The notes under the pieces: model-generated
Told to the model about the DNA's origin: nothing
Database searches by the model: none
The model's input: the letters and a program-made list of their open reading frames with translations, nothing else
Program-made: the position numbers and the translations under genes
Part shown: one piece after another, positions 38,144-48,470 of the stretch
Position numbering within the stretch: position 1 is the first letter of the stretch
How the letters are laid out: each line of letters starts with the position of its first letter
Assembly: GCA_904418845.1 (NCBI GenBank)
Contig: CAJFQC010000009.1
Span: forward strand, 16,741 to 80,740
Source of the DNA: an uncultured Ruminococcus sp.
GTDB lineage: Bacteria; Bacillota; Clostridia; Lachnospirales; Lachnospiraceae
Direction of reading: 5' to 3'
DNA length: 64,000 nucleotides

Positions 38144-39523
38144 TCAAAGTCCATTGTCTGGGGATGCCGTAGAATGACCGAACGCCTTTCCATCACTCTG
38201 ATTTTCATATTTTTTTTCAAGTGAAGATGCGTCTTCGTCTGGTTCTTTGTCCGGCGTTTCCGCATCATTTCCTTCAGGAAGATATACATGCACACTCTCT
38301 ACACGGTTCTTGTCCAGCGTCTCCACCACAAGCCGGATACCCTCCTCCGTACAGACAGCATCTCCGACTTCAGGAAGGCGGTCAAGGTGTTCGATGATAA
38401 ACCCGCCGAGGGAGTCGTAATCCTCGGACTGAAGCTCTATGTTCAGGCGATCGTTGACATCGTCCAGATTCATAGAACCTTCAATGACGTATTCGTGATC
38501 AGACAGTCTGAATACGAGTTCATCTTCTTTTTCGTCGTACTCGTCATGAATCTCTCCGACGATTTCCTCAAGGATATCCTCCAGCGTGATTAGTCCTGCC
38601 ATCTCCCCGTACTCATCAAGGACGATGGCAATATTAAAGGTAGATTCTCTCATCTCTACAAGCAGCTCGGAGATATTCTTGTACTCATAAGTAAAATGAG
38701 GCTGGCGCATGATATCGCGGATGTGGAAGGCTTCGTTCTTATTATAAAGAAGAAGATCCTTCATATTGATAATACCTACGATATTATCCTGTGTGTCCTC
38801 AAAAACAGGGAGTCTCGTGAATTTATCCTCCCGAAAAATATCAATCAGCTCGTCATAGGTATTGTTGATATCAGCGAATGTAACGTGCACACGGGGAACC
38901 ATGATATCCTTCGCGTTGGCGTCGCCCAAATCGAATACGTTGTAGATCATCTCTTTTTCATCGGATTCGATAATTCCATCCTCGTGGCTGACGTCCACAA
39001 TAGTGCGCAGTTCATCCTCGGTCATGCTCCTGTCGGCTCCATTTGGATCTACTCTGAGTAAAAGCATGATAAAGCGTGAGAAAAGATTTATGATAAAGAT
39101 AACAGGGGTCATCACAGTCATAAAGAGCCGGATGATCGGAATATATCTCAATGTCAGTTTTTCTGCTTTAAGGGTTGCATAGTTTTTCGGCGTGATCTCT
39201 CCGAATACAAGGATAGCGACAGTAAGAGCAGCAGTTGCGATACTGACCATGTAACCGCCGAAAGCATATGCCAGCGATGTCGCAAGCGCGGAAGCAGAAA
39301 GATTGACGATATTGTTTCCGATGAGAATAGCGCTGAGCATCTTAGCAGTATGATTCTCCAATACATCGAGAACCATCGCGGCGCGTTTGCTGCCGGAATC
39401 AGCCAGAGAACGGAGCCGGATTTTATTTACCGACATCAGAGCTGTCTCGTTAGATGAGAAAAATGCTGAAAGCATTAAAAGAATAATAAGTATTAATAAT
39501 TGAAAACTGTCTCCAGAATCCAC
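38144..39523 (-). CDS. CNNM/HlyC-CorC family transporter with CBS domains
   Basis: DUF21 N-terminus LSAFFSSNETALMSVNKIRLR, CBS pair (IMVPRVHVTFAD), C-terminal CorC_HlyC domain. Confidence 0.92.
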   Translation of the reverse strand: MDSGDSFQLLILIILLMLSAFFSSNETALMSVNKIRLRSLADSGSKRAAMVLDVLENHTAKMLSAILIGNNIVNLSASALATSLAYAFGGYMVSIATAALTVAILVFGEITPKNYATLKAEKLTLRYIPIIRLFMTVMTPVIFIINLFSRFIMLLLRVDPNGADRSMTEDELRTIVDVSHEDGIIESDEKEMIYNVFDLGDANAKDIMVPRVHVTFADINNTYDELIDIFREDKFTRLPVFEDTQDNIVGIINMKDLLLYNKNEAFHIRDIMRQPHFTYEYKNISELLVEMRESTFNIAIVLDEYGEMAGLITLEDILEEIVGEIHDEYDEKEDELVFRLSDHEYVIEGSMNLDDVNDRLNIELQSEDYDSLGGFIIEHLDRLPEVGDAVCTEEGIRLVVETLDKNRVESVHVYLPEGNDAETPDKEPDEDASSLEKKYENQSDGKAFGHSTASPDNGL

Positions 39524-39797
39524 TGTTTTAATTTCACTCCTTTATGATTGTAAAAGTCCGCCGTATTACAGCATATAAAAATGTATAGATACGAAGACAG
39601 TATACACTGTTTCTGCAGATTTTGCAAGATTTGTGTCTGCTGCCTTTACTTTGCGCCATGTGTGCTCTATAATGTGAAAAGATAATAGTTCAGCCATACA
39701 GTGTACGGGAAGTGCAAAACATACTTCCATGTTCTGGCAGAATGAATGGTTATTAGGAAAGATGAATACGAAAAGAAAGAATGAAATGAGGAAGTTT

Positions 39798-40703
39798 ATG
39801 GATTTATATAAAGAACTATGTGCGGCTGTGGGAGCGGAAAATGTGCTCAGAGATGAACCGATGAGCAGACATACGACTTTTCGGATCGGGGGACCGGCGG
39901 ACTTTTTTGTTCAACCTTCCTGTATGGAGGAGATCAAAGCGGTCAGAGAATTATGCAGATCGGGGAAAATGCCGTGTTATGTTATGGGAAATGGGAGCGA
40001 CCTTCTTGTGGGTGACAGGGGATACCGCGGCGTGATCATTCAGATCTGTAAAAGGATGAATGAAGTGCGTGCGGAGGGAGAACGGATTTTTGTTCAGTCA
40101 GGAGCCCTGCTGTCAAAGACAGCGTCTGCGGCTTATGATGCGTCTCTTACGGGAATGGAGTTTGCGTCAGGGATACCGGGAACAGTAGGCGGGGCGCTCA
40201 GAATGAATGCAGGCGCATATGATGGTGAGATGAAGCAGATCGTGGAATCAGTGGAAGTGCTGACGGCAGATGGGGAAGTGCTGGTACTGTCCGCAGGAGA
40301 GTTGGGAATGGGATACCGCACCAGCGTGATTTCAAAAAATGATTACGTGGCTTTGAGCGCGGTATTGAAGCTGAAAAAGGGAGAGAAGAGCGACATTCGC
40401 GCCCGTATGGATGAGTTGAAAAAGAAGCGTGTGGAGAAGCAGCCGCTGGAGTATGGAAGCGCAGGCAGTACATTCAAGCGTCCGGAAGGACATTTTGCAG
40501 GAAAGCTTGTTCAGAAGGCGGGACTGCGAGGATATCGCGTAGGGGATGCTCAGGTGTCAGAGAAGCACTGCGGTTTTGTCATAAACCGGGGAAATGCTAC
40601 GGCGGCAGAGGTTGCCCAGCTTATGGAGGATGTGGCAGACCGGGTGCAAGAGAAGTTTGGTATAAGGCTTGATCCAGAAGTGAAGAAGATAGGAGAATTT
40701 TAG
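39798..40703 (+). CDS. murB: UDP-N-acetylmuramate dehydrogenase
   Basis: HTTFRIGGPADFFVQP, GNGSDLLVGDRGYRG, GIPGTVGGALRMNAGAY. Confidence 0.93.
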   Translation: MDLYKELCAAVGAENVLRDEPMSRHTTFRIGGPADFFVQPSCMEEIKAVRELCRSGKMPCYVMGNGSDLLVGDRGYRGVIIQICKRMNEVRAEGERIFVQSGALLSKTASAAYDASLTGMEFASGIPGTVGGALRMNAGAYDGEMKQIVESVEVLTADGEVLVLSAGELGMGYRTSVISKNDYVALSAVLKLKKGEKSDIRARMDELKKKRVEKQPLEYGSAGSTFKRPEGHFAGKLVQKAGLRGYRVGDAQVSEKHCGFVINRGNATAAEVAQLMEDVADRVQEKFGIRLDPEVKKIGEF

Positions 40704-40706
40704 AGA

Positions 40707-41585
40707 ATGCGTTTTGTGATCGTGACCGGGATGTCCGGGGCTGGAAAGTCAACAGCACTAAAGATGCTGGAAGATATGGGATATTTCTGTGTGGATAATC
40801 TTCCCATTCCTTTGCTTCCGCGCTTTGTCGAAATGTTCGGCGAGCCGGAGGAAGAGGTGAAAAAAGTGGCAATGGGGATTGATGTAAGAGGCGGGCAGGA
40901 TTTTCCGGGGCTGAAAGAAGTGTTAGACGATATGGATGTCAGAGAGATTGAGTATGAGATCCTGTTTCTCGACGCGAAAGATGATGTGCTCATCAAGCGG
41001 TATAAAGAGACAAGACGTCAGCATCCTTTAAGCGGTTCGGGGAGAGTGGACACAGGGATCGCCAAGGAGCGTGAAAAGATCATGTTCTTAAAAATGCGGG
41101 CAACCTATATAATGGATACGAGCAAGATGCTCACAAGAGAACTGAAGCTTGAATTGGAAAAGATATTTATCCGCGGGCAGAAGTTTTGCAGTCTCTACAT
41201 CACGGTGATGTCCTTTGGGTTTAAGTATGGGATACCTCAGGATTCAGATCTTGTGTTTGATGTGCGATTCCTTCCGAATCCTTACTATATAGATGAACTC
41301 AGAGAAAAGACAGGAAATGATCCGGAAGTGCAGGATTATGTCATGGAAAATGAGAAAGCTCAATTTTTTTTGCAAAAGCTCAAGGATATGGTAGATTTTC
41401 TTATCCCGAATTATATCTTGGAGGGCAAGAACCAGCTTGTTATATCCATTGGCTGTACCGGGGGAAAACACCGCTCTGTTACGATTGCCAACGCGCTTCA
41501 CAATATGCTTCAGGAACAGGAAAATTACGGGGTGCGCATCGAACATCGTGATATCGGAAAAGATGCGATCACCAAAAGGAAGTGA
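40707..41585 (+). CDS. rapZ: RNase adapter / nucleotide-binding protein RapZ
   Basis: VTGMSGAGKSTALKMLEDMGYFCVDNLP; SIGCTGGKHRSV. Confidence 0.95.
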   Translation: MRFVIVTGMSGAGKSTALKMLEDMGYFCVDNLPIPLLPRFVEMFGEPEEEVKKVAMGIDVRGGQDFPGLKEVLDDMDVREIEYEILFLDAKDDVLIKRYKETRRQHPLSGSGRVDTGIAKEREKIMFLKMRATYIMDTSKMLTRELKLELEKIFIRGQKFCSLYITVMSFGFKYGIPQDSDLVFDVRFLPNPYYIDELREKTGNDPEVQDYVMENEKAQFFLQKLKDMVDFLIPNYILEGKNQLVISIGCTGGKHRSVTIANALHNMLQEQENYGVRIEHRDIGKDAITKRK

Positions 41586-41589
41586 GAAA

Positions 41590-42549
41590 ATGTCATTTTC
41601 CGGAAATGTCAGAAAAGAACTCTCAGGAAATATCAGTCTGGCAAGGCATTGCCAGATCGCCGAGATCACGGCGTTTATCGGGATGTGCGGGACAGTTGTG
41701 ATTAATAGTTTTGATCATTACAGCATCAGGATTCATTCTGAAAATTTTCTTGTTGCAAGAAAAGTCTTTACATTGCTCGAAAAAACATTTAATATAAAAG
41801 CTGATATTTCTATCCGAAGAAATATCAGCAAAGATAGTGTATCTTATGCAGTCATTATCCGGCAGCATCAAGATGCGCTGAGGATTCTTCAGGCAGCAAA
41901 AATGACCGGCGGGCACCGGCAGGATGGAGATGATATCCATGCGTTCAATCCTCTTGTGATCCAGCAGACATGCTGTAAAAGGGCATTTTTGAGAGGAGTA
42001 TTCCAGGCGGCAGGGTCCATGAGCGATCCGAATAAGTCTTACCATTTCGAGATTGTCTGTGCCTTACCAGAGGCGGCGCGGCAGATACAAAGCGTGATGT
42101 GCAGTTTCGGCCTGGATGCGAAGGTGGTGCCGCGTAAGAAATCATTTGTCGTTTATCTTAAGGAAGGATCCCAGATAGTAGATATCCTGAATGTAATGGA
42201 AGCGCACGTGTCTTTGATGGAACTGGAAAATGTCAGGATACTCAAAGAGATGCGCAATTCTGTGAACAGGAAGGTGAACTGTGAGACTGCCAATATTAAT
42301 AAGACTGTGTCGGCAGCGGTGAAACAGGTTGAAGATATTACTTACCTAAGAGATACGATCGGATTTGAAAATCTTCCGGAGAATCTGGTCGAGACGGCTT
42401 TTGCCCGTCTTGAAAATCCGGAGGCGGCCTTGAAAGAACTGGGGCAGGCGATGACGCCGCCGGTCGGGAAATCGGGTATCAATCACAGGCTGCGGAAACT
42501 CAGTGAGATGGCAGACAAGGTAAGGCTGGAACGAGGAGGATTATTATGA
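41590..42549 (+). CDS. whiA: DNA-binding protein WhiA
   Basis: MSFSGNVRKELSG; LAGLIDADG-like core and C-terminal HTH; rapZ-whiA-HPr order. Confidence 0.92.
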   Translation: MSFSGNVRKELSGNISLARHCQIAEITAFIGMCGTVVINSFDHYSIRIHSENFLVARKVFTLLEKTFNIKADISIRRNISKDSVSYAVIIRQHQDALRILQAAKMTGGHRQDGDDIHAFNPLVIQQTCCKRAFLRGVFQAAGSMSDPNKSYHFEIVCALPEAARQIQSVMCSFGLDAKVVPRKKSFVVYLKEGSQIVDILNVMEAHVSLMELENVRILKEMRNSVNRKVNCETANINKTVSAAVKQVEDITYLRDTIGFENLPENLVETAFARLENPEAALKELGQAMTPPVGKSGINHRLRKLSEMADKVRLERGGLL

Positions 42550-42806
42550 TTAAAACACCTGTTGTAGTAAAGACGGAAGATGGATTTGACGGAACACCGA
42601 TTGCTCTGCTCGTACAGGAAGCAAGCCAGTATGCGAGCAGGATCTACATACAGATCGGTGAGAAGAACATCAATGCCAAGAGCATCATGGGCATGATGAG
42701 TCTGACCCTTACAGACGGTGAGAAGATTACAGTTGTGACTGAGGGCGAGGATGAGAAGAAAGCGGCAGAGGGTATTCAGACGTTTTTTGCGAAAAAAGTA
42801 AGCTGA
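42546..42806 (+). CDS. HPr-family phosphocarrier protein
   Basis: 86 aa, FDGTPIALLVQEASQYASRIYIQIGEKNINAKSIMGMMSL; the usual active-site HA is not conserved (Crh/HPr-like). Confidence 0.8.
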   Translation: MIKTPVVVKTEDGFDGTPIALLVQEASQYASRIYIQIGEKNINAKSIMGMMSLTLTDGEKITVVTEGEDEKKAAEGIQTFFAKKVS

Positions 42807-42937
42807 TGGCCGAGGCCTGTCTATGGAAAGACAGGATTCAGATAAAAAGGCAATAAGGTATGGGGGCTGTGCTGTGGGGTACAGTCCTTTGTTGTCCAAA
42901 AAAGCAGGTGGAGCTGACATAGGAAAGGGGAGATACT

Positions 42938-43843
42938 ATGAAAAAAATGCTGTTTATATATAATCCTAATGCAGGAACCGGAGTGCTGAAGCCAAAGCTT
43001 TCGGACGTTTTAGATATATTTACTAAAAGCGGCTATGACATAACGGCATATCCCACACAGAGACCCCATGATGCGGTTGAGAAGATTCGGGAATGTGGCG
43101 GTCAATATGATCTGATTGTCTGTTCCGGCGGCGACGGCACTCTCGATGAGGCTGTTACGGGGATACAGATGGGCGGCTTTCAGGTTCCGCTGGGATATAT
43201 TCCTGCCGGGACGACTAATGATTTCGCTACCAGTCTGAAAATACCAAAGGATATTCTTCTGGCTGCCGATACGGCGGTGAAAGGGATTCCGTTTTCGTGT
43301 GATGTAGGGGAGTTTAATGGGGATTATTTCATTTATATTGCGGCGTTTGGTATTTTTACTGATGTATCCTATGAGACGAAACAACGTATGAAAAATATCC
43401 TCGGACATCTCGCATATCTGTTAGAGGGGACAAAAAGGATATTCAATATACCTTCCTATAAAATAAAGGTAACTCATGAAGGAGAGACATTTGAGGACGA
43501 ATTTATATTCGGCATGGTCACCAATTCCCGGTCGGTAGGCGGATTCAAAGGCATCATAGGCTCTGAGGTCGTATTTGACGACGGGGAGTTTGAGGTGACG
43601 CTGATACGCACACCCAAGAACCCGATCGAATTGAATGAACTGCTGGGGGCTATCGTGAAGGGACAGATCAACCCTCAGCGGATGTATTCTTTTAAGTCGA
43701 GCAGTGTGAAATTTGAATGTGAAGAAGAGATCCCATGGACATTAGATGGGGAATTCGGGGGCGTGCATCGTGAGGTTGTTGTGAAAGATAAGAAGCAGGC
43801 GCTCAGTATCATGATTCCTAATAGTTCAGAGAGCCATTCGTAA
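42938..43843 (+). CDS. Diacylglycerol/lipid kinase family protein
   Basis: IYNPNAGTG, VCSGGDGTLDEAVTGI, GYIPAGTTNDFATSL. Confidence 0.93.
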   Translation: MKKMLFIYNPNAGTGVLKPKLSDVLDIFTKSGYDITAYPTQRPHDAVEKIRECGGQYDLIVCSGGDGTLDEAVTGIQMGGFQVPLGYIPAGTTNDFATSLKIPKDILLAADTAVKGIPFSCDVGEFNGDYFIYIAAFGIFTDVSYETKQRMKNILGHLAYLLEGTKRIFNIPSYKIKVTHEGETFEDEFIFGMVTNSRSVGGFKGIIGSEVVFDDGEFEVTLIRTPKNPIELNELLGAIVKGQINPQRMYSFKSSSVKFECEEEIPWTLDGEFGGVHREVVVKDKKQALSIMIPNSSESHS

Positions 43844-43870
43844 AACCGTTTAAAAAAATTAAAAAAATAC

Positions 43871-43899
43871 TTGCATTATCAAAAATCATATGATATAGT
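43871..43899 (+). promoter_or_regulatory. Promoter of tRNA-Glu
   Basis: TTGCAT - 17 bp - TATAGT. Confidence 0.7.
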
Positions 43900-43941
43900 A
43901 ATATTCGCTGTGAGGGACAACAAAACAGCGAATATGAATAT

Positions 43942-44013
43942 GGCTCCTTGGTCAAGCGGTTAAGACGCTAGCCTCTCACGCTGGAATCAGGGGTTCGATT
44001 CCCCTAGGAGTCA
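43942..44013 (+). tRNA. tRNA-Glu (anticodon CTC)
   Basis: Acceptor ggctcct/aggagtc, anticodon loop CTCTCAC, T-arm ggggttcgattcccc. Confidence 0.96.
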
Positions 44014-44021
44014 CTTGAGAA

Positions 44022-44058
44022 GAAACGGAAGTGTTCGAAAGCACTTTCGTTTTTTGTT
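44022..44058 (+). terminator. Terminator after tRNA-Glu
   Basis: cggaagtg-ttcgaaag-cactttcg stem followed by tttttt. Confidence 0.7.
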
Positions 44059-44085
44059 GTCTTTTTCTATCTGATGGGCTATAAT
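44057..44085 (+). promoter_or_regulatory. Promoter of fba
   Basis: TTGTCT - 17 bp - TATAAT. Confidence 0.65.
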
Positions 44086-44155
44086 AGATGCAGATTCAAT
44101 AAAGCATTCCCGGCGGAACTGCAGAAGCCGGGATTGAGAAGTGGAGGAAAAGAAT

Positions 44156-45019
44156 ATGTTAGTATCAGCTACAGAAATGCTTAAGAAAGCAAAAGCAGGC
44201 CACTACGCAGTGGGACAGTTCAACATCAACAACCTTGAGTGGACGAAGGCGATTCTTCAGACCGCTCAGGATTTGAATTCTCCGGTCATCCTCGGAGTAT
44301 CTGAGGGAGCAGGAAAATATATGACAGGATACAAGACTGTTGTAGGTATGGTAAACGGTATGCTTGAGGAGATGAACATCACAGTTCCGGTTGCTCTTCA
44401 TCTGGATCACGGCAGCTATGAAGGATGCCTGAAGTGTGTAGAGGCCGGATTCTCATCTATCATGTTTGACGGTTCTCACTATCCGATCGATGAAAACGTA
44501 GAGAAGACAAAAGAGCTCGTTAAGATCGCGCATGACAACAATATGTCCATCGAGGCTGAGGTTGGTTCCATCGGCGGCGAGGAAGATGGTGTGATCGGAA
44601 AAGGTGAGTGCGCAGACCCGAACGAGTGCAAGATGGTGGCAGATCTGGGAATCGATTTTCTGGCAGCAGGCATCGGCAACATCCACGGAAAATATCCAGA
44701 CAACTGGGAAGGCTTAAGCTTTGAGACGCTGGATGGGATTCAGCAGAAAACTGGCGATATGCCGCTGGTGCTTCACGGTGGTACAGGCATTCCGGAGGAT
44801 ATGATTAAGAAGGCCATTGATCTCGGCGTTGCTAAGATCAATGTTAATACAGAGTGCCAGCTTTCATTTGCGGCAGCGACACGCGGGTATATTGAGGCGG
44901 GCAAGGATCAGGAAGGAAAAGGCTTCGATCCTCGTAAGCTGCTTAAACCGGGCACAGAAGCTATTATGGCTACAGTGAAAGAGAAAATGGAATTATTCGG
45001 CTCTGTAGGAAAAGCCTGA
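44156..45019 (+). CDS. fba: Class II fructose-1,6-bisphosphate aldolase
   Basis: AVGQFNINNLEWTKAIL, ALHLDHGSYEGC, LHGGTGIPEDMIKKAI. Confidence 0.93.
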   Translation: MLVSATEMLKKAKAGHYAVGQFNINNLEWTKAILQTAQDLNSPVILGVSEGAGKYMTGYKTVVGMVNGMLEEMNITVPVALHLDHGSYEGCLKCVEAGFSSIMFDGSHYPIDENVEKTKELVKIAHDNNMSIEAEVGSIGGEEDGVIGKGECADPNECKMVADLGIDFLAAGIGNIHGKYPDNWEGLSFETLDGIQQKTGDMPLVLHGGTGIPEDMIKKAIDLGVAKINVNTECQLSFAAATRGYIEAGKDQEGKGFDPRKLLKPGTEAIMATVKEKMELFGSVGKA

Positions 45020-45063
45020 AAAAATTTCAGGAAACCTGAAGAAAATTTAGGGAGAAAAAATAC

Positions 45064-45092
45064 TTGCCTTTTGAGGGCGGGTAGGTTATACT
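45064..45092 (+). promoter_or_regulatory. Promoter of glnA
   Basis: TTGCCT - 17 bp - TATACT. Confidence 0.6.
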
Positions 45093-45111
45093 GTCTCACA
45101 TAGACATGAAC

Positions 45112-45147
45112 AAGGGCGTTCCAGCATAGCGTGGAGTGCCCTTTTTT
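45112..45147 (+). terminator. Leader terminator/attenuator upstream of glnA
   Basis: agggcgttcca-gcatagcg-tggagtgccct (two G-U pairs) followed by TTTTTT, downstream of the promoter and upstream of the ATG. Confidence 0.65.
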
Positions 45148-45251
45148 ATATCATAGGAAAGTCCCGGACCGACCTGTGATATAAAAAGCACTCTGTGCGG
45201 GATGCGCACTCTTTGTTCTGTCGAAGCCAGACGGGAAGGAAGGGATTACAT

Positions 45252-47366
45252 ATGAGCACTGATAAGATCAATGTGGCAGAGATATTTGGAGAAAATGTAT
45301 TTAATGATACTGTGATGCAGCAGCGTCTTCCGAACAAGGTTTATAAAAAATTGAAACAAACGATCCAGGAAGGAAACGAATTGGATCTTGAGACCGCAGA
45401 CGTCATCGCGCACGAGATGAAAGAGTGGGCTATTGAGAAGGGCGCAACGCACTATACTCACTGGTTTCTGCCGTTGACAGGCGTTACAGCGGAGAAGCAC
45501 GATTCCTTTATCTCAGCCCCGCAGCCGAGCGGAAAGGTTCTGATGAGTTTTTCGGGCAAAGAGCTGATCAAAGGAGAGCCGGATGCATCCTCCTTCCCAT
45601 CGGGAGGCTTGAGGGCGACTTTCGAGGCGAGGGGATATACAGCATGGGACTGCACTTCGCCGGCGTTCGTGAGACAGGATGCGGCAGGCGCGACGCTGTG
45701 TATCCCTACAGCATTCTGCTCTTATACAGGAGAGGCTCTTGACCAGAAGACGCCGCTTCTGCGGTCGATGGAAGCGATAAACACACAGGCTCTGCGTCTT
45801 CTTCGTCTTTTTGGAAATACAACGTCGAAAAAAGCGACGCCGTCGGTTGGAGCGGAGCAGGAGTATTTCCTTGTGGATGCGGAGAAATTTCTTGAGAGAA
45901 AAGATCTGATCTATACAGGACGGACGCTTTTCGGAGCAATGCCTCCGAAAGGACAGGAACTAGACGATCATTACTTCGGAACGATCCGCCAGAGGGTCGC
46001 GGCCTTTATGAAGGATGTTAACGAGGAACTCTGGAAAGTAGGGGTTACCGCAAAGATACAGCATAACGAAGTGGCTCCGGCACAGCACGAGCTGGCTCCG
46101 ATCTATGCGGAGGCCAACATCGCGGTGGATCACAATCATATCGTTATGCAGACATTGAAACGTGTGGCATGCCGGCATGGACTAAAGTGCCTGCTTCATG
46201 AGAAGCCGTTTGCGGGAGTCAATGGATCTGGTAAGCACAACAACTGGTCAATCACTACAGACGACGGGATCAACATGCTTGATCCTGGCAAGACTCCGCA
46301 CGAAAACACGCAGTTCCTTCTCGTGCTCATGTGTATCTTACGGGCAGTGAACAAACACGCAGACCTGTTAAGAGAGTCTGCGGCTGATCCGGGAAATGAC
46401 CACAGACTTGGCGCAAACGAGGCTCCTCCGGCGATTATTTCCGTATTCCTCGGAGAACAGCTTGAAGACGTGATGGAGCAGCTTATCAGCACAGGAGAAG
46501 CAACGCACAGTCTGAAAGGCGGAAAGCTGCAGACAGGTGTAAGAACTCTGCCGGATCTTGCGAAAGATGCGACAGACAGAAACCGTACATCACCGTTTGC
46601 GTTTACAGGAAATAAATTTGAGTTCCGCATGGTCGGCTCAAGAGACTCTATCGCGTCTCCGAACATTGTGTTGAATACGATCGTTGCGGAAGCATTTGCA
46701 GATGCGTGCGATGTGATTGAAAAGTCAGATGATTTTGAACTGGCAGTGCATGACCTGATCAAAGGGTATGCAACGGAGAACCAGAGGATCGTATTCAATG
46801 GCGACGGATATTCAGAGGCATGGGTCGAAGAGGCAGAAAGGAGAGGACTTCCGAACATCCGCTCCATGGTTGAGGCGATTCCTGCCATCACTGCAGATAA
46901 GGCAGTAGCGCTCTTTGAGAGATTTGGCGTATTTACCAAGGCGGAACTGGAGTCGCGTGCGGAGATTCGGTATGAGTCGTATGCAAAAGCTATCAATATT
47001 GAAGCAAGAACGATGATCGACATGGCAAGCAAGCAGTTTCTGCCGACTTTCATCAAATATACAAAGACCCTCGCAGACACCGTGAATACAGTCAAGGCGG
47101 CGGGCGCCGACGCTTCCGTACAGCTTGACTGCCTGAACCAGGTGACGGAGCTCATGGGCGAGACCAGGTCAGCTCTTGATACTCTGGTACGGGTGACGAA
47201 TGAGGCGGCAGCGAAAGAAGAAGGATCTGTTCAGGCGAACTTCTATCACACAGATGTATTTCCGGCGATGGAAGCGCTGCGTGCTCCAATTGATAAGCTG
47301 GAAATGATCGTGGACAAAGAAGCATGGCCCATGCCGTCCTATGGCGATCTGATGTTTGAAGTTTAA
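45252..47366 (+). CDS. glnA: Glutamine synthetase, type III
   Basis: 705 aa; HYTHWFLPLTGVTAEKHDSF, VGAEQEYFLVD, NGSGKHNNWSITTDDGINML, NRTSPFAFTGNKFEFRMVGS. Confidence 0.94.
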   Translation: MSTDKINVAEIFGENVFNDTVMQQRLPNKVYKKLKQTIQEGNELDLETADVIAHEMKEWAIEKGATHYTHWFLPLTGVTAEKHDSFISAPQPSGKVLMSFSGKELIKGEPDASSFPSGGLRATFEARGYTAWDCTSPAFVRQDAAGATLCIPTAFCSYTGEALDQKTPLLRSMEAINTQALRLLRLFGNTTSKKATPSVGAEQEYFLVDAEKFLERKDLIYTGRTLFGAMPPKGQELDDHYFGTIRQRVAAFMKDVNEELWKVGVTAKIQHNEVAPAQHELAPIYAEANIAVDHNHIVMQTLKRVACRHGLKCLLHEKPFAGVNGSGKHNNWSITTDDGINMLDPGKTPHENTQFLLVLMCILRAVNKHADLLRESAADPGNDHRLGANEAPPAIISVFLGEQLEDVMEQLISTGEATHSLKGGKLQTGVRTLPDLAKDATDRNRTSPFAFTGNKFEFRMVGSRDSIASPNIVLNTIVAEAFADACDVIEKSDDFELAVHDLIKGYATENQRIVFNGDGYSEAWVEEAERRGLPNIRSMVEAIPAITADKAVALFERFGVFTKAELESRAEIRYESYAKAINIEARTMIDMASKQFLPTFIKYTKTLADTVNTVKAAGADASVQLDCLNQVTELMGETRSALDTLVRVTNEAAAKEEGSVQANFYHTDVFPAMEALRAPIDKLEMIVDKEAWPMPSYGDLMFEV

Positions 47367-47396
47367 TTATTGAAAATATCATATGGAATGCAGTCA

Positions 47397-47436
47397 GCGC
47401 CCTCTCCGCATTATGATCGGAGGGGGCGCTTTTGGA
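47397..47436 (+). terminator. Terminator after glnA
   Basis: gcgccctctccg ... cggagggggcgc followed by tttt. Confidence 0.75.
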
Positions 47437-47534
47437 ATCGAGATTTTTTGTGATCGGAAATTTGCACGATCAAATGGCTTTTTCTGCATCCTGTAGGGCA
47501 ATTTTCTTTTATAAAAGAAGTATGCAGGAAGGTT

Positions 47535-48341
47535 TTAGTTTAGTTTTCGGAACTTCAGAGGTGTGGTTCCTACGGTCTTTCTGAATGTGGCGATGAAATG
47601 GCTCGGATCAGAGAAACCGGTTCTCAGGGCAATGTCCTGTATATCCAGAAGAGGATTGGTGATCAGCAGCTCTTTTGCCTTGCTGATGCGGAAAGAGGTC
47701 AGATATTCGTAGGTGGAGCAGTTGAGATAACGACGGAAAAGACGGGAGAGATACTGGGGTGTGATAAATACTTTCCGGCTCATATTCTCAACTGTAAGAG
47801 GCAGGGCATAGGCTCTTTCAATTTCTTCTATTACAGGGAGCACATAATTCCGGTACAGAGGCTCATCCGCAGGACTGGTCACAGAGGTGCCGTCAGCAAT
47901 ATTTATAAGCATGGCGTAACATTTTATAGAGAGCTGTTTGCCGTCGAGAGGATGCAGACCATACATCTCCATGCAGTCGTCGATCAGGTCAGAGATGAGC
48001 CCGCCCTGCCCGCTTCCTACATGTATGACCTGCCGGTTTCCCATGATATGCGGAATGCTTCTCTCGGCAGTTCCGCTAAAAGCGGCGAATCTAGTGAACC
48101 ATAATTCGCCGCAGCGTTCATAAGAGTGGCGGATAAACGGGGCGATCAGTAATCCTTCGTTTTCGGGAAGGACAAAGGAACCCGCCGCTGTCTCTACTTT
48201 TCCACAGCCTTTTTCTGTCTGCAGATAATGATAGAAAGGATATCCGCCCGGGCGGGTGACATGATCCTGATCCCAGTTTCTCCCGATAGACTCAAATGTA
48301 AACGGTTCAGTCACAGGGGCGCTGCAAAATATAATAGGCAT
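47535..48341 (-). CDS. AraC-family transcriptional regulator, divergent from the GH2 gene
   Basis: C-terminal HTH pair ENMSRKVFITPQYLSRLFRRYLNCSTYEYLTSFRISKAKELL...DIALRTGFSDPSHFIATFRK. Confidence 0.9.
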   Translation of the reverse strand: MPIIFCSAPVTEPFTFESIGRNWDQDHVTRPGGYPFYHYLQTEKGCGKVETAAGSFVLPENEGLLIAPFIRHSYERCGELWFTRFAAFSGTAERSIPHIMGNRQVIHVGSGQGGLISDLIDDCMEMYGLHPLDGKQLSIKCYAMLINIADGTSVTSPADEPLYRNYVLPVIEEIERAYALPLTVENMSRKVFITPQYLSRLFRRYLNCSTYEYLTSFRISKAKELLITNPLLDIQDIALRTGFSDPSHFIATFRKTVGTTPLKFRKLN

Positions 48342-48470
48342 AAGGGATATCTCCTGTTTCGAAATATTATATATTGTATTTTAACATGTCATACACCTGA
48401 TTGTCTATCAGCGGTATAATATAGCCGACATTTAGAGCTGGCAGAAAGTAGAAAAAGGAGGAAGTGCGTA

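Noticed and set aside
42546-42806. HPr-like protein lacking the usual active-site histidine context as a novel regulator
   Set aside because: Position after whiA matches the common crh/HPr-like gene in Firmicutes, so this is ordinary.
45112-45147. Possibility that the glnA leader terminator is simply the fba terminator
   Set aside because: A promoter-like TTGCCT-17-TATACT lies between fba and the hairpin, so I treat it as a leader element, though it may also stop fba read-through.
46196-47155. 319-aa minus-strand ORF inside glnA
   Set aside because: Serine-rich antisense shadow of a conserved gene; no RBS or recognisable domain.
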